A stretch of 64,000 nucleotides of DNA, taken from contig NZ_CP014222.1 of NCBI RefSeq assembly GCF_000969645.2, positions 372,001 through 436,000 on the forward strand, in the 5' to 3' direction. The notes under the pieces were generated by a model. The model was given only the letters and a program-made list of their open reading frames with translations, made no database searches and was not told the origin of the DNA. Numbering within the stretch: the first letter of the stretch is position 1; each line of letters begins with the position of its first letter. The stretch comes from Janthinobacterium sp. B9-8. Its GTDB lineage: Bacteria > Pseudomonadota > Gammaproteobacteria > Burkholderiales > Chitinibacteraceae. The position numbers and the translations under genes are program-made. Shown in pieces: positions 50,521 through 59,847 of the stretch.

Positions 50521-51318
50521 TTAATGCGCCATTTTGAATGCGGTGCGTAAATGTTTGGCAACACCGGATTCTTCATTACTACCAATTGTTAAGACATCAG
50601 GCAGGGCGGCCACAAGGCGTGGATTTGCATTGCTCATGAGTCGTGGGTGTCCTGCGGTTTGCAGCAATTCCAGATCATTTTGTCCATCGCCAAAGGCAAT
50701 ACATTGCTCTGTTGAGAGGCCTAAGCGCCCTAATACTACTTGCAGGGCATGACCTTTGGAGACGCCTGCTGCCATGACTTCTAGGCAATCAGGCATAGAA
50801 AAGGTGATATAGAGCGTGTTGCCGAATCGCTCACGTAGTTTTTTTTCTACGCTGAGCAGATGTTCGTGATCGCCAATATAGAGCACTTTCGCGACGCCTT
50901 CGCCGTGGTGTTTGGCCAGCTCGCTGAGCTGATAGCTAAAGCCAGAGTCCTGATGCATATCGAGTAAATATTGGCTGTGCTGATCGATTAGCCATGCATC
51001 ATCAAGATAAAAATTGAGCAAGGTGCCTGCTGCAAATTCGGCTTGTGATAATTCCTGCACGACAGATGCTTGAATATTCTCCGCATGGATCAGTTGATTT
51101 TCAGGGCTATGAATACGCGCGCCATTGGATGTAATCAGGTGAGCGTGGATACCCAGCACATCACGAATACCCATCACGTCTAAATAGTGACGGCCTGTGG
51201 CAATGACAAATTGAACGCCGTTTTTTTCTAGCTGTTGCAAAGTGTCTGCGGTATAGGCATCGACCATATGTGCGTTATTAAGTAAGGTGCCATCAAGATC
51301 GGAGGCGATAAGCTGATA
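50521..51318 (-). CDS. HAD-family phosphatase, Cof type
   Basis: The 265-residue protein from ATG 51318 starts MYQLIASDLDGTLLNNAH, which contains the nucleophile motif DxDGT. Motif II is FVIATGRHY and motif IV GDGQNDLELL, with Lys in VSKGHALQ. These are features of Cof-type sugar- or nucleotide-phosphate phosphatases. The extra 11 residues upstream (to 51351) lack support. Substrate is unknown. It is transcribed alone. Confidence 0.92.
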   Translation of the reverse strand, partial: YQLIASDLDGTLLNNAHMVDAYTADTLQQLEKNGVQFVIATGRHYLDVMGIRDVLGIHAHLITSNGARIHSPENQLIHAENIQASVVQELSQAEFAAGTLLNFYLDDAWLIDQHSQYLLDMHQDSGFSYQLSELAKHHGEGVAKVLYIGDHEHLLSVEKKLRERFGNTLYITFSMPDCLEVMAAGVSKGHALQVVLGRLGLSTEQCIAFGDGQNDLELLQTAGHPRLMSNANPRLVAALPDVLTIGSNEESGVAKHLRTAFKMAH

Positions 51319-51408
51319 CATCGTGGGCAATCCGGTTGATTCTGGGAGCATTGATTCTAACTTCTATCGTATAGGCTTTGCGCTTGTAAAAATGCCAAAT
51401 AAAACTAA

Positions 51409-51966
51409 TTAAAAACCCGACCCCGGTAAAGTGAGGTAACTTAATTCTTCAGCTGTTGAGCTGCGCCCTAATAGGGCATTGCGGTGGGGGAAGCGGCCAA
51501 AGCGCTGAATCACGGCGTGATGTTTGACTGCGTAATCATAAAACCCCTGTAATTGCGGCTCATTTTGCCATTGGCTCATCAAGGAAAGCGTCAGCTCTTG
51601 ATCAGCTAAGTTTTCGGAATGCTCTAAGGGTAAATAGATAAATAACTGTTCCAGCGTTTGAAGCTGGGTATTCAATCCTGCATGAATCATGTTTTTAGCT
51701 GCTTGCAAAGCCAGATGATCGTAGGCAAAAGAGCGAGCGCTATTTCTAAAGATATTGCGAGGAAACTGATCGAGCAAAATGATATAGGCCAAACTGTGGA
51801 GAGGTGTTTCTAGCCAGTGATTCAGCTCGCCCTGCGCTGCTGCTTCAACTGTGGCTAGAAATTTCGTACTGATTTGGGTATCAAACTCTGCATCTTTTCG
51901 AAACCATTCTGCACGGACTTCTCGTTGTTCGCCAAACCAAAAAGAGAGGACATCATCAGGATTCAT
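51409..51966 (-). CDS. DUF924 family protein
   Basis: The 185-residue helical protein has family patterns VLSFWFGEQREVRAEWFRKD, ILLDQFPRNIFRNSARSFAYD and IYLPLEHSENLADQELTLSL. Function is unknown; the fold is TPR-like. It is divergent from the flavoprotein gene at 52038, sharing a 71-bp promoter region. Confidence 0.92.
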   Translation of the reverse strand: MNPDDVLSFWFGEQREVRAEWFRKDAEFDTQISTKFLATVEAAAQGELNHWLETPLHSLAYIILLDQFPRNIFRNSARSFAYDHLALQAAKNMIHAGLNTQLQTLEQLFIYLPLEHSENLADQELTLSLMSQWQNEPQLQGFYDYAVKHHAVIQRFGRFPHRNALLGRSSTAEELSYLTLPGSGF

Positions 51967-52037
51967 CGTTGCACCGTAAGCAGTTTAGATAGTGGGTTAC
52001 AATACGCCGTTTTAGCCCAGCTTGCGTGGGGAGTGTT

Positions 52038-53207
52038 ATGCAAAATGTTGTAGATGTGATCGTAATTGGGGCCGGTGCGGCTGGAATGATGTGTGCTGCA
52101 ACCGCTGGCCAGAGGGGCCGTAAAGTCGTGCTGATCGATCATGCTACAAAGCTGGCTGAAAAAATTCGTATTTCTGGGGGCGGGCGTTGTAATTTTACTA
52201 ATTTGAACACGCTGGCCAGCTGTTATCAATCAGAAAACCCGCATTTTGTAAAATCTGCACTTAAGCAATACAGCCAGTTTGATTTTATCAAAATGGTTGA
52301 ATCATATGGTTTGGGCTATCACGAAAAAACCTTGGGCCAGCTTTTTTGCGATCAAGGCTCGCAAGCCATTATCGATATGCTGAAAGCCGAAGTGGATCTG
52401 GGCGGTGTGATCTGGCGCATGGATACAGGCATTGTGGCTATTCAAAAGACAGATGCTGGCTTTGAGGTGATCACAAGCAGAGAAACCTGGCTCTGCAGCT
52501 CTTTAGTCGTTGCCTGTGGCGGTTTATCGATTCCACCTATTGGTGCAACGGGCTTGGGTTATGAGATTGCCAAACAATTTGATATACCCGTACTGCCTTT
52601 GGCCGCAGCCTTGGTGCCGCTCACTTTTCAGCCACAAGATTTATGGACTGATTTAGCAGGGGTGGCGATCGAAGACACGATCGTGAGCTGTGGTGATATA
52701 GAGTTCAGAGAGGCGATCTTGCTTACGCATAAGGGTCTATCTGGTCCGGCTATTTTACAAATATCCAGCTACTGGCGAGCGGGCGATACGCTGGAAATTG
52801 ATTTATTGCCCGATGTAGATTTTGATGAAATTTGGGCTGCAGCCAATCGTGATGCCTTAATCAGCACTATTCTTTCTGAGCGATTGCCCAAGCGCCTTGT
52901 GCAGGCGTGGCTGGCAGAGTGGGGAGATATCAAGCCACTGAAACAATATTCGGCTAAAGAATTATTGGCGATAGCAGAAAGCTTTCATTGCTGGCGCATC
53001 GTACCTTCAGGCTCGGTTGGGTATAAAAAAGCGGAAGTGACGCGCGGCGGGGTGGATACGCAGGCGCTATCGTCTAAGACCATGGAATCGCGCCAAATAG
53101 CGGGTTTGTTCTTTGTTGGCGAAGTGGTGGATGTGACCGGCTGGCTGGGCGGATACAATTTTCAATGGGCTTGGTCATCAGGTTATGTTGCAGGATTGAA
53201 TTCCTAG
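52038..53207 (+). CDS. HI0933-type flavoprotein, NAD(P)/FAD oxidoreductase
   Basis: ATG 52038, four bases after GGGGAG, gives 389 residues; the GTG at 52026 lies before the RBS and is rejected. The FAD-binding motif VDVIVIGAGAAGMMCAATAGQRG begins the protein, then KIRISGGGRCNFTN, diagnostic of the HI0933/BaiN family, and the C-terminal FFVGEVVDVTGWLGGYNFQWAW. The family is conserved and widespread; the electron partner and substrate are not settled. Confidence 0.93.
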   Translation: MQNVVDVIVIGAGAAGMMCAATAGQRGRKVVLIDHATKLAEKIRISGGGRCNFTNLNTLASCYQSENPHFVKSALKQYSQFDFIKMVESYGLGYHEKTLGQLFCDQGSQAIIDMLKAEVDLGGVIWRMDTGIVAIQKTDAGFEVITSRETWLCSSLVVACGGLSIPPIGATGLGYEIAKQFDIPVLPLAAALVPLTFQPQDLWTDLAGVAIEDTIVSCGDIEFREAILLTHKGLSGPAILQISSYWRAGDTLEIDLLPDVDFDEIWAAANRDALISTILSERLPKRLVQAWLAEWGDIKPLKQYSAKELLAIAESFHCWRIVPSGSVGYKKAEVTRGGVDTQALSSKTMESRQIAGLFFVGEVVDVTGWLGGYNFQWAWSSGYVAGLNS

Positions 53208-53247
53208 GTGTATAACTAAATCTCCAGCGACAGCAAAAGGAGATCGA

Positions 53248-53337
53248 ATGAATAGTTTCCAAGAAGTGCTGTTTGCGGAGGTGCAGTTTACCCCCGTTGC
53301 GACACGGCTAATGTGTCGTTTTGCTGGATGCCTGTAG
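53248..53337 (+). CDS. Possible 29-residue small protein with strong RBS
   Basis: ATG 53248 follows AAAAGGAGATCGA, one of the best Shine-Dalgarno sites in the window. The peptide has 29 residues (MNSFQEVLFAEVQF..., two Cys) and ends at TAG. The same frame continues open through Cys-rich sequence to a second TAG at 53467, and ATG 53368 lies in that frame. After the second stop, a shifted frame gives another Val-rich stretch that stops at 53625-53627. It is either a real micro-ORF or the damaged start of a longer gene. Confidence 0.4.
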   Translation: MNSFQEVLFAEVQFTPVATRLMCRFAGCL

Positions 53338-53716
53338 TGCAGTGAAGGCACAGAACCAAGCCATCACATGAAGGCCATCAGGTGTCGTAGTAAATGCTCT
53401 TTGCGTGTATTAGATGTAGATGTAAGTACTGTTAAGGTTGTTGTAGCTGTAGATGTGGCCGTACCGTAGTATTTTTTGTACGTGTTTTTCCTGTAGCTGC
53501 TGTTGAAGTGAAAGTTGTTTTTATTAACATTAACCTTCAGTTTTGTATTTCATCTGTTTTACCGCAAGAAGCAACGGAGCGCACTCGCGCTCCGTTGTCG
53601 TTTCTGTTCGCCGTAAAAAAGGCTTAAATGCTGGAAGAATAGCGCAATAAATAGTCTGGGCTGATTGACCACAGCACCCGAATTTTTTTTACTGCAGACC
53701 TGCTGAATAGACCGCG
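53338..53716. other. Remainder of the small-ORF gap
   Basis: No intact gene is present. Protein-like fragments in two frames (33 residues at 53368-53469, rich in Cys then Val; a Val/Ile-rich stretch from ~53470 to 53627) suggest a disrupted small gene. A hairpin ends this part. Confidence 0.4.
53572..53597. terminator. Hairpin with 11-bp perfect stem
   Basis: CAACGGAGCGC and GCGCTCCGTTG close an ACTC tetraloop. T-rich but interrupted sequence (TCGTTTCTGTT) follows on the plus strand. It probably ends transcription of the flavoprotein or small-ORF region. Confidence 0.65.
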
Positions 53717-54592
53717 CTATTTCTTAGCAAAGGTATTACAGCGGCTGACCGAGCCGCTATCCAAACCCTGTTTAAACCAATACATCCGCTGTTCAGAGCT
53801 GCCATGAGTAAATGCATCAGGCGTGATCGCTTGCCCTGCACTCTGTTGCAGGGTGTCATCACCAATGGCATTGGCCGCAGCTAAGCCTTCTTCAATATCG
53901 CCAGGCTCAAGCAGTTTATTTTGTGCCGCATAGTGTCCCCATACGCCAGCGAAGCAATCTGCTTGCAGTTCAAGTTTTACAGAGAGAGCATTGGCCTGCT
54001 TTTTTGAAACCTGCTGTTGTTTCTGGTGTACTTTGCCAGAAATACCGGAGATATTTTGCACATGATGGCCCACTTCATGAGCCAGCACATAGGCATTGGC
54101 AAAATCCCCCGGTGCACCATATCGTTTGGCTAGCTCGTCATAAAAGCTGAGGTCTATATAAATTTTTTTATCGGCGGAGCAATAAAAGGGGCCCATTGCA
54201 GACGAAGCGCCACCACAAGCTGATTCCACTTTTTTTCTGAATAAATGCAGCTTGGGCTTCTCATAGGCTGAGGCAAAGGCTTCCGGATAAATTTTATCCC
54301 AGACGTCTTCTGTTGAAGCCAGAATGCTACTGGCAAATTCGCTGGCCTGATCTTTAACGGCTTCGCGTTTGGCTGGTACTTGCTGAGTGCGTGGCGGGCT
54401 AGCGCTTTGATTGGCAATAAGGCCTAAAACTTGTAAAGGGTTTTGCCCAAGCAGCAGGCTAATCACAGCCACAATGACCACGCCACCGATACCCAGCTGC
54501 CCAATAGGCAAGCCGCCCGCTCTGCCGCTGCTGGCGTCATCATTGCGATGATCTTCGACATTATCGCTACGTCGTAAGTCTTGCCAGCGCAT
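53717..54592 (-). CDS. ypfJ: Neutral zinc metallopeptidase, YpfJ type
   Basis: The 291-residue protein has an N-terminal cytosolic stretch (MRWQDLRRSDNVEDHR), one membrane anchor (~32-49) and a periplasmic protease domain. The zinc motif HEVGHH sits at about residues 172-177 in YVLAHEVGHHVQ, and ELQADCFAGVW supplies the third ligand. The end HGSSEQRMYWFKQGLDSG is a signature of the putative neutral zinc metallopeptidase family. GGGAG precedes ATG 54592. It is last in a bamE-dapB-ypfJ run with a 16-bp gap. Confidence 0.94.
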   Translation of the reverse strand: MRWQDLRRSDNVEDHRNDDASSGRAGGLPIGQLGIGGVVIVAVISLLLGQNPLQVLGLIANQSASPPRTQQVPAKREAVKDQASEFASSILASTEDVWDKIYPEAFASAYEKPKLHLFRKKVESACGGASSAMGPFYCSADKKIYIDLSFYDELAKRYGAPGDFANAYVLAHEVGHHVQNISGISGKVHQKQQQVSKKQANALSVKLELQADCFAGVWGHYAAQNKLLEPGDIEEGLAAANAIGDDTLQQSAGQAITPDAFTHGSSEQRMYWFKQGLDSGSVSRCNTFAKK

Positions 54593-54608
54593 TGCGGGCT
54601 CCCAAGTT

Positions 54609-55418
54609 TTAAATCACTTCGTTTAAACCAAGTACATCCTGCATATTAAACAGGCCTGTTTTTTTGCCATTTAAAAAGCGTGCAGCACGGATAGAGCCTT
54701 GGGCATAGATCGTACGATTTGATGCCTTATGCGAGATTTCGATCCGCTCCCCCATTCCCGCAAAAATAACCGTGTGATCCCCAATTACATCTCCGCCACG
54801 TAGCGTGGCAAAGCCAATGCTGGAGGGATCTCGTTCACCGGTAATACCTTGCCTGTCATAAACTGCGCATTCATCAAGGCTACGGCCTAAAGCACCAGCG
54901 ACCGCATCACCTAGCATCAAGGCTGTACCGGAAGGTGCATCGACTTTCATGCGGTGGTGCATTTCCAGAATTTCAATGTCGTAACCGGTATTGAGTGTTT
55001 TAGCTGCTACTTCAAGAAGCTTAACGAGCAGATTAACGCCTGCACTCATATTGTAGGCGTGCACAATCGCAATTTGATGAGCAGCTACTTCAATGGCGGC
55101 TTTTCCTGCCTCCTCAAAGCCTGTGGTGCCAATAATCATATTTACGCCGTACATCTGGCAGGCTGCTAAATGTTGTAGCGTGCCTTCTGGCCGAGTGAAA
55201 TCGATTAAAACATCTGCGCCTGCCAGACTCGCGAAGCCAGCGCTAATGTTTACACCACAACTTTTACCAAGAAAAGCAGCTGCATCTTTGCCGATTGCAG
55301 GGCTGTTTTCACGATCCAGCGCAGTAAAAAGCTGGCAATCAGGCTGGGCTAATACGGCTTCAATCAGCATTTGGCCCATGCGGCCGCTGCTGCCAGCAAT
55401 GGCGATTTTAATCGTCAT
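54609..55418 (-). CDS. dapB: 4-hydroxy-tetrahydrodipicolinate reductase
   Basis: It reduces 4-hydroxy-tetrahydrodipicolinate in lysine and diaminopimelate synthesis. The 269 residues are normal for DapB. The NAD(P)-binding GSSGRMG lies at residues ~9-15; [17 protein letters not shown] holds the catalytic His and the substrate-binding Lys. AAGGAA precedes ATG 55418, five bases after the bamE stop, so the genes are co-transcribed. [10 protein letters not shown] stretch agrees with the family. Confidence 0.97.
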   Translation of the reverse strand: MTIKIAIAGSSGRMGQMLIEAVLAQPDCQLFTALDRENSPAIGKDAAAFLGKSCGVNISAGFASLAGADVLIDFTRPEGTLQHLAACQMYGVNMIIGTTGFEEAGKAAIEVAAHQIAIVHAYNMSAGVNLLVKLLEVAAKTLNTGYDIEILEMHHRMKVDAPSGTALMLGDAVAGALGRSLDECAVYDRQGITGERDPSSIGFATLRGGDVIGDHTVIFAGMGERIEISHKASNRTIYAQGSIRAARFLNGKKTGLFNMQDVLGLNEVI

Positions 55419-55423
55419 AAGGC

Positions 55424-55828
55424 TTATTCCTTGCTGCTGGGGGCGGAGCTTACGCTACTTGCTGCAGAAGCTTGAGCAGGTGGAAATTTGACGGCTGCCG
55501 GTAATGTTTCACCCGCAAAGCTCACTAAGCTATCTCCTTCAAAAACAAGGAAGAAGCTCTTTTTTTCTTTTAGCTGACCGCCGCGTGCATCGCTATAAAG
55601 GTAGTCCCAGCGATTGGCATGGAAGGGATCATTCAGCAAAGGGGTGCCTAAGAGAAAACGCACTTGCGAGCGCGTCATGCCTTTTTTGAGCTGAGCCACC
55701 TGATCGGCTGTAATCTCGTTCCCTTGGGGGATGTCGAGCTTATAAGGTGTAAGAAAATTAGCAACACTGCACGCCGAGGTCATCAGCGCGATAGGGAGCA
55801 ACAAAATAAGTACTTTTGCCTTCATCAT
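55424..55828 (-). CDS. bamE: Outer-membrane assembly lipoprotein BamE
   Basis: BamE is part of the BAM complex that inserts outer-membrane proteins. From ATG 55828 (or the next codon, ATG 55825), behind GGAAG, the protein has 134 residues. The lipobox is LMTSAC with Cys20, followed by the SmpA/OmlA fold: [23 protein letters not shown] and [11 protein letters not shown] Ser/Ala-rich tail ends it. The long upstream frame to 55936 would overlap fur and is not used. It is divergent from fur, a common arrangement in Betaproteobacteria and gammaproteobacteria. Confidence 0.95.
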   Translation of the reverse strand: MMKAKVLILLLPIALMTSACSVANFLTPYKLDIPQGNEITADQVAQLKKGMTRSQVRFLLGTPLLNDPFHANRWDYLYSDARGGQLKEKKSFFLVFEGDSLVSFAGETLPAAVKFPPAQASAASSVSSAPSSKE

Positions 55829-55934
55829 GGGCGATATTCTTCCAGAGCGGGTTGGAGTGACCAACTTAAACGCTATATCATAACCTGATCTGGCCGCTTG
55901 CCGAAGCATATAGCCTAAATCAGGGAGATAACAC

Positions 55935-56351
55935 ATGAGTAAAGCAAACGAATTAAAAGAGATGGGTCTGAAGGCGACAGGGCCTCGTCTGAAAATTTTG
56001 AACTTATTTGAGACAGGTGAGCAGCGTCATATGACAGCGGAAGATGTCTACCGTCTGTTGTTGGCTGACAACTTAGATATTGGCCTAGCGACGGTTTACC
56101 GTGTGCTGACTCAATTTGAGCAAGCAGGTATTTTGGTACGCCACCATTTTGAAACAGGTAAATCGGTGTTTGAGCTGAGCGCAGGTGGCCATCATGATCA
56201 CTTGGTTTGCGTGAAGTGCGGTCAGGTTGAAGAATTTTATGATCCAGAAATTGAAAAACGCCAGGATGCCATCGCTAAAGAACACGGCTTTGATATCCAG
56301 GATCACGAAATGTATTTGTATGGCATTTGCGCTAAATGTAAGGCCGTATAA
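55935..56351 (+). CDS. fur: Ferric uptake regulator
   Basis: Fur represses iron-uptake genes when loaded with Fe(II). The 138 residues contain a winged helix (~15-80) with [16 protein letters not shown] and a metal-binding dimerisation part with HHDH at 86-89, Cys92/Cys95 (VCVKCG) and Cys132/Cys135 (ICAKC). The RBS AGGGAG is strong. It is divergent from bamE and followed by aat four bases after its stop. Confidence 0.97.
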   Translation: MSKANELKEMGLKATGPRLKILNLFETGEQRHMTAEDVYRLLLADNLDIGLATVYRVLTQFEQAGILVRHHFETGKSVFELSAGGHHDHLVCVKCGQVEEFYDPEIEKRQDAIAKEHGFDIQDHEMYLYGICAKCKAV

Positions 56352-56354
56352 TTT

Positions 56355-57053
56355 GTGATTTCATGGCTTGATCATCGTTTGCAATTTCCTGCACTCTCAA
56401 AGGCTTTGCAAGAACCCAACGGTTTGCTGGCAGCCGGCGGTGATTTATCGCCCCGGCGTGTGCTGGCGGCTTACGCATCCGGCATCTTTCCTTGGTTTAT
56501 GCCGGACGAGCCTATTTTGTGGTGGAGCCCCAATCCACGGATGGTGCTTTTCCCTGATGAGCTGCATATCCCCAAATCGCTGGATAAAGTATTGCGTAAT
56601 CGCCCCTATGAAGTGCGTTTTGATACCGTATTTAATGAGGTCATGCAGGGCTGTGCTGCACCGCGTGATGGCGAGGCTGCTACATGGATCAGCGCTGAGA
56701 TCTGTGCCAGCTACGGCGCATTGCATAGTGCTGGCTGGGCCCACTCTGCAGAGTGTTGGATCGACGGCGAGCTGGCTGGCGGTTTATATGGCATTGCCAT
56801 CGGCAAAATGTTCTACGGTGAATCCATGTTTACCAGAAAGCCCGATGCTTCAAAAATAGCTTTTGTGCATTTGGTGCGTTATTTACAGCAGCAGGGTTTT
56901 GGCTTGATCGATTGTCAAATGCGCACCGATCATCTGGCTCGATTTGGCGCGCGGGAGATTTTGCGCGATGAGTTTATGGAAAGGCTAAAGCTGCTGATCC
57001 AGGCTCCTCATCATGCCGGGCCTTGGTCTTATCAACACAGGGTAGATGGATGA
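56355..57053 (+). CDS. aat: Leucyl/phenylalanyl-tRNA-protein transferase
   Basis: It adds Leu or Phe from aminoacyl-tRNA to proteins with N-terminal Lys or Arg, marking them for ClpS/ClpAP degradation. The 232 residues contain the family patterns [39 protein letters not shown] and [10 protein letters not shown]. The start GTG 56355 has no separate RBS and lies three bases after the fur stop, so translation is probably coupled. It overlaps bpt by 4 bp (ATGA). Confidence 0.96.
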   Translation: MISWLDHRLQFPALSKALQEPNGLLAAGGDLSPRRVLAAYASGIFPWFMPDEPILWWSPNPRMVLFPDELHIPKSLDKVLRNRPYEVRFDTVFNEVMQGCAAPRDGEAATWISAEICASYGALHSAGWAHSAECWIDGELAGGLYGIAIGKMFYGESMFTRKPDASKIAFVHLVRYLQQQGFGLIDCQMRTDHLARFGAREILRDEFMERLKLLIQAPHHAGPWSYQHRVDG

Positions 57054-57787
57054 ATGATTCACTGCGCACGCGCACTACTCAGTTGCAGTTTTATACCACT
57101 GCTACTTATGAGTGCAGCTATTTGGATAGCCAGGTAGCCCGCTCACAAGTGGCGGTGCCTGCTGAGCTCATTGATAGCCACGCCTATAGCCAGCTGGTGC
57201 AGCATGGTTTTCGGCGTAGCGGCTTGTTTGTGTACCGGCCTTGGTGCGATCACTGTAAAGCCTGTGTACCTGTTCGCTTGCCAGTGGCTCAATTTAAGCC
57301 AGATCGGGCGCAGCGCCGCGCACAAAAACAGCATGCTGGTTTGCAAGTGAGGGTGCTCGGCCTAGAGTATTTAGAATCGCATTATTTATTGTATCAGCGC
57401 TATCAAATGGCCCGTCATGCGGGCGGTGGAATGGATCAGGATAATCGCGAGCAATATCAAAATTTTATATTAAAAAGTAATGTTACGAGTTTTTTAGCAG
57501 AATTCAGCCAAGATAATCAAGTGCAGATGGTTAGCCTGATTGATCAGTTAGAGGATGGTATTTCATCGGTCTATACCTTTTATAATCCGGATCTGGCAGG
57601 AACAAGCTTTGGTGTGTTTAATATTCTTTGGCAAATTAGTCTGGCCAAAGAAATGCAGCTTCCTTATGTTTATCTTGGTTATTGGATTGATCAGTGCCGG
57701 AAAATGGCTTACAAAGTGCGCTATAAGCCCATAGAAGGTTTATTAGATGGTCGTTGGCAATCTTTACCGTTCGAGTCTTTGTTTTAA
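57050..57787 (+). CDS. bpt: Aspartate/glutamate leucyltransferase
   Basis: Bpt transfers Leu from Leu-tRNA to proteins starting with Asp or Glu, feeding the same N-degron route as Aat. From ATG 57050, overlapping the aat stop, it has 245 residues. The family patterns are [45 protein letters not shown] and [18 protein letters not shown], with the conserved CDHCKAC cysteines. Confidence 0.96.
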   Translation: MNDSLRTRTTQLQFYTTATYECSYLDSQVARSQVAVPAELIDSHAYSQLVQHGFRRSGLFVYRPWCDHCKACVPVRLPVAQFKPDRAQRRAQKQHAGLQVRVLGLEYLESHYLLYQRYQMARHAGGGMDQDNREQYQNFILKSNVTSFLAEFSQDNQVQMVSLIDQLEDGISSVYTFYNPDLAGTSFGVFNILWQISLAKEMQLPYVYLGYWIDQCRKMAYKVRYKPIEGLLDGRWQSLPFESLF

Positions 57788-57943
57788 ATGATGCCTTCAT
57801 TATTGCATCTTGTTTTTTTGTGGCAATCCGACGGTTTTTTCAATCTTCTATCATAATTGCTACATCTAATTGTGCAACGCAATACAAGATGAATCAGAGC
57901 TGCTAACATCTATTTGATGATGAGTGGCTAAGAGACAGCAAAG

Positions 57944-58711
57944 ATGAAGATCCGGGTGGTGTTTAATCAAAAAGGGGGAGTGGGGAAGTCAACCATTACC
58001 GTTAATCTGGCCGCGGCAGCTGCAAAAGCAGGCCAGCGCGTGCTGCTTGTTGATCTCGACCCGCAGGGCAATTCAAGCCATTATTTATTGGGCGCTGGTG
58101 TTGATCTGGCTAAGCCTGGCTTGTTTGAGTTTTTTGATCAGGTGCTTAATTTCAGTATGTATGCCAAAGCCACTCGTGAGTTTGTGCATCGCACACCTTT
58201 TGAGCGTTTATCGATTCTACCCTCGAATGCCTTGATTGCAGAATTAGAATCAAAATTAGAATCCCGGCACAAAATATATAAATTGCGCGAAGCACTGCAT
58301 GAATTGGCCGAAGATTATGATGAGGTATGGCTGGATACGCCACCTGCTTTAAATTTCTTTACGCTTTCTGCGCTGATTTCTGCACAAGCTTGTTTGATTC
58401 CGTTTGATTGTGATGAATTTTCACGCCACGCTTTATTGGGTTTGATTGATAGGGTGGCCGAAATTCGCAATGACCATAATGCTGATTTAGTTGTTGAAGG
58501 GATTATTGTTAATCAATATCAAGCCCGTGCCAGTTTACCCGCAAGAATGGTGGCCGAATTAAAAGATCAGGGCTTGCCGGTATTAGATGTATTTTTGAGT
58601 GCGTCTGTGAAAGTGCGGGAATCTCATGAAAGGGCGATTCCCTTATTGATTCTTGATCCCGGCCATAAATTATCACAGCAGTTTAGTGCCTTATATGACT
58701 TACTTAAATAA
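57944..58711 (+). CDS. ParA-family ATPase, orphan
   Basis: The 255-residue protein has the deviant Walker A KGGVGKST at residues 10-17 (FNQKGGVGKST), the Walker A' VDLDPQGNSSHY and DEVWLDTPPAL as Walker B. It lacks the N-terminal helix-turn-helix of plasmid ParA, and no parB or parS-like site is adjacent. Chromosomal orphans of this type often position chemoreceptors, flagella or other cargo. The neighbouring response-regulator gene, 114 bp away on the same strand, could be functionally linked, but that is inference. Confidence 0.92.
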   Translation: MKIRVVFNQKGGVGKSTITVNLAAAAAKAGQRVLLVDLDPQGNSSHYLLGAGVDLAKPGLFEFFDQVLNFSMYAKATREFVHRTPFERLSILPSNALIAELESKLESRHKIYKLREALHELAEDYDEVWLDTPPALNFFTLSALISAQACLIPFDCDEFSRHALLGLIDRVAEIRNDHNADLVVEGIIVNQYQARASLPARMVAELKDQGLPVLDVFLSASVKVRESHERAIPLLILDPGHKLSQQFSALYDLLK

Positions 58712-58825
58712 TAATACGTAAGAAAAATTTGCTCAAGCTCCGGCTGTGCTTGTTTAAGAAGCTATAAACAAGCTTGTATGCTAGAAAGCTTGAATAGAGG
58801 CTTTATGCGTAGAGAAGGAGGCATC

Positions 58826-59728
58826 ATGCAAGAGCGGGCAAGGGTACTTATCGTTGATGATGAACCCTTTAATCTGGAAATCCTGTCCGAGCATCTGGGA
58901 GATGCTGGCTATGAAGTGGTTGTGGCCGAAGATGGTGAGGTTGCCTGGGATATTTTATCGCGAGACCGTGCTTTTGATACGGTGCTGCTTGATCGGATGA
59001 TGCCGCGGATGGACGGCATGGCGTTGCTGGCTCGTTTACGCCAGCAGCCAGAGTTTGAACATCTGCCGGTGATTATGCAAACGGCAGTGGGCGCGGCAGA
59101 AAACGTACGCGAAGGGCTGGCAGCTGGGGCATATTACTATCTGATCAAGCCATTTCAGCGTGATATGTTGTTGGCAATTGTGGCTGCGGCGGTTAATTTT
59201 CATCGTGAAAAAAGCCAGCTGGATGCGCAATTAGCCGCTCAAGCCAGCTCTTATCAGCTGCTGATGAAAGGTGAGTTTCATTTCCAAACCCTAGAAGAAG
59301 CCCGTCATCTTACTTTATTGCTTTCAAATGCTTGTCCAGAGCCTCAGCGGGTGGCGTTGGGGTTGTCAGAGTTATTGGTGAATGCAGTAGAGCATGGCAA
59401 TTTGGCGATTAGCTATGCTGAAAAAACGCGGCTTTTGCAGCATGGTTGCTGGCAAGACGAAGTGGAAGCTCGCTTAACGTTGCCTGAGTATCAAAAGCGT
59501 AAAGTAAAAGTCGCTTTTTATCGTGAAGACGAAGATATCATTTTTACCATTACCGATGAGGGTAAAGGCTTTGAATGGCAGCCCTTTTTGGAAATGTCAC
59601 CAGAGCGGGCTTTTGACCCGCATGGGCGTGGGATTTCCATGGCCCGGATGCTCTCGTTTCAATCGGTCGAATATAAGGGCAGCGGTAATCAGGTGATTGC
59701 GCGGGTTCGCTCTTTAGCTGCGGAATGA
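58826..59728 (+). CDS. Response regulator fused to HATPase (anti-sigma-kinase-like) domain
   Basis: ATG 58826 follows AGGAGG; the frame upstream to 58778 is not supported. The 300-residue protein has a receiver domain (~1-125) with DDEP at 11-14, phospho-acceptor Asp56 in LLDRMMP and Lys in LIKPFQ. A linker helix follows, then an HATPase_c domain (~165-300) with the N-box GLSELLVNAVEHGNL and the G1 box ITDEGKGFEW, the form seen in RsbW/SpoIIAB-like kinases. It probably switches a partner protein by phosphorylation. No STAS or sigma-factor gene is adjacent. Confidence 0.92.
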   Translation: MQERARVLIVDDEPFNLEILSEHLGDAGYEVVVAEDGEVAWDILSRDRAFDTVLLDRMMPRMDGMALLARLRQQPEFEHLPVIMQTAVGAAENVREGLAAGAYYYLIKPFQRDMLLAIVAAAVNFHREKSQLDAQLAAQASSYQLLMKGEFHFQTLEEARHLTLLLSNACPEPQRVALGLSELLVNAVEHGNLAISYAEKTRLLQHGCWQDEVEARLTLPEYQKRKVKVAFYREDEDIIFTITDEGKGFEWQPFLEMSPERAFDPHGRGISMARMLSFQSVEYKGSGNQVIARVRSLAAE

Positions 59729-59750
59729 GTGGTTGAAGTCAATTGAAAAA

Positions 59751-59784
59751 CATAAAGCCGGCGTGATGCCGACTTTATGTTTTC
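59751..59784 (+). terminator. Terminator after REC-HATPase gene
   Basis: CATAAAGCCGGC and GCCGACTTTATG pair with one mismatch around GTGAT, followed by TTTTCGTT. Confidence 0.85.
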
Positions 59785-59847
59785 GTTAACCTTAAATGAT
59801 TTTCACTATGCCATTAGCTTGTTTTGTTGCATGAAGGCTTAGGATGC

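Noticed and set aside
57944..58711. Chromosome partition locus or replication origin at parA
   Set aside because: No parB, parS-like 16-mers, dnaA or gidA/gidB neighbours are present; this is an orphan ParA-family ATPase.
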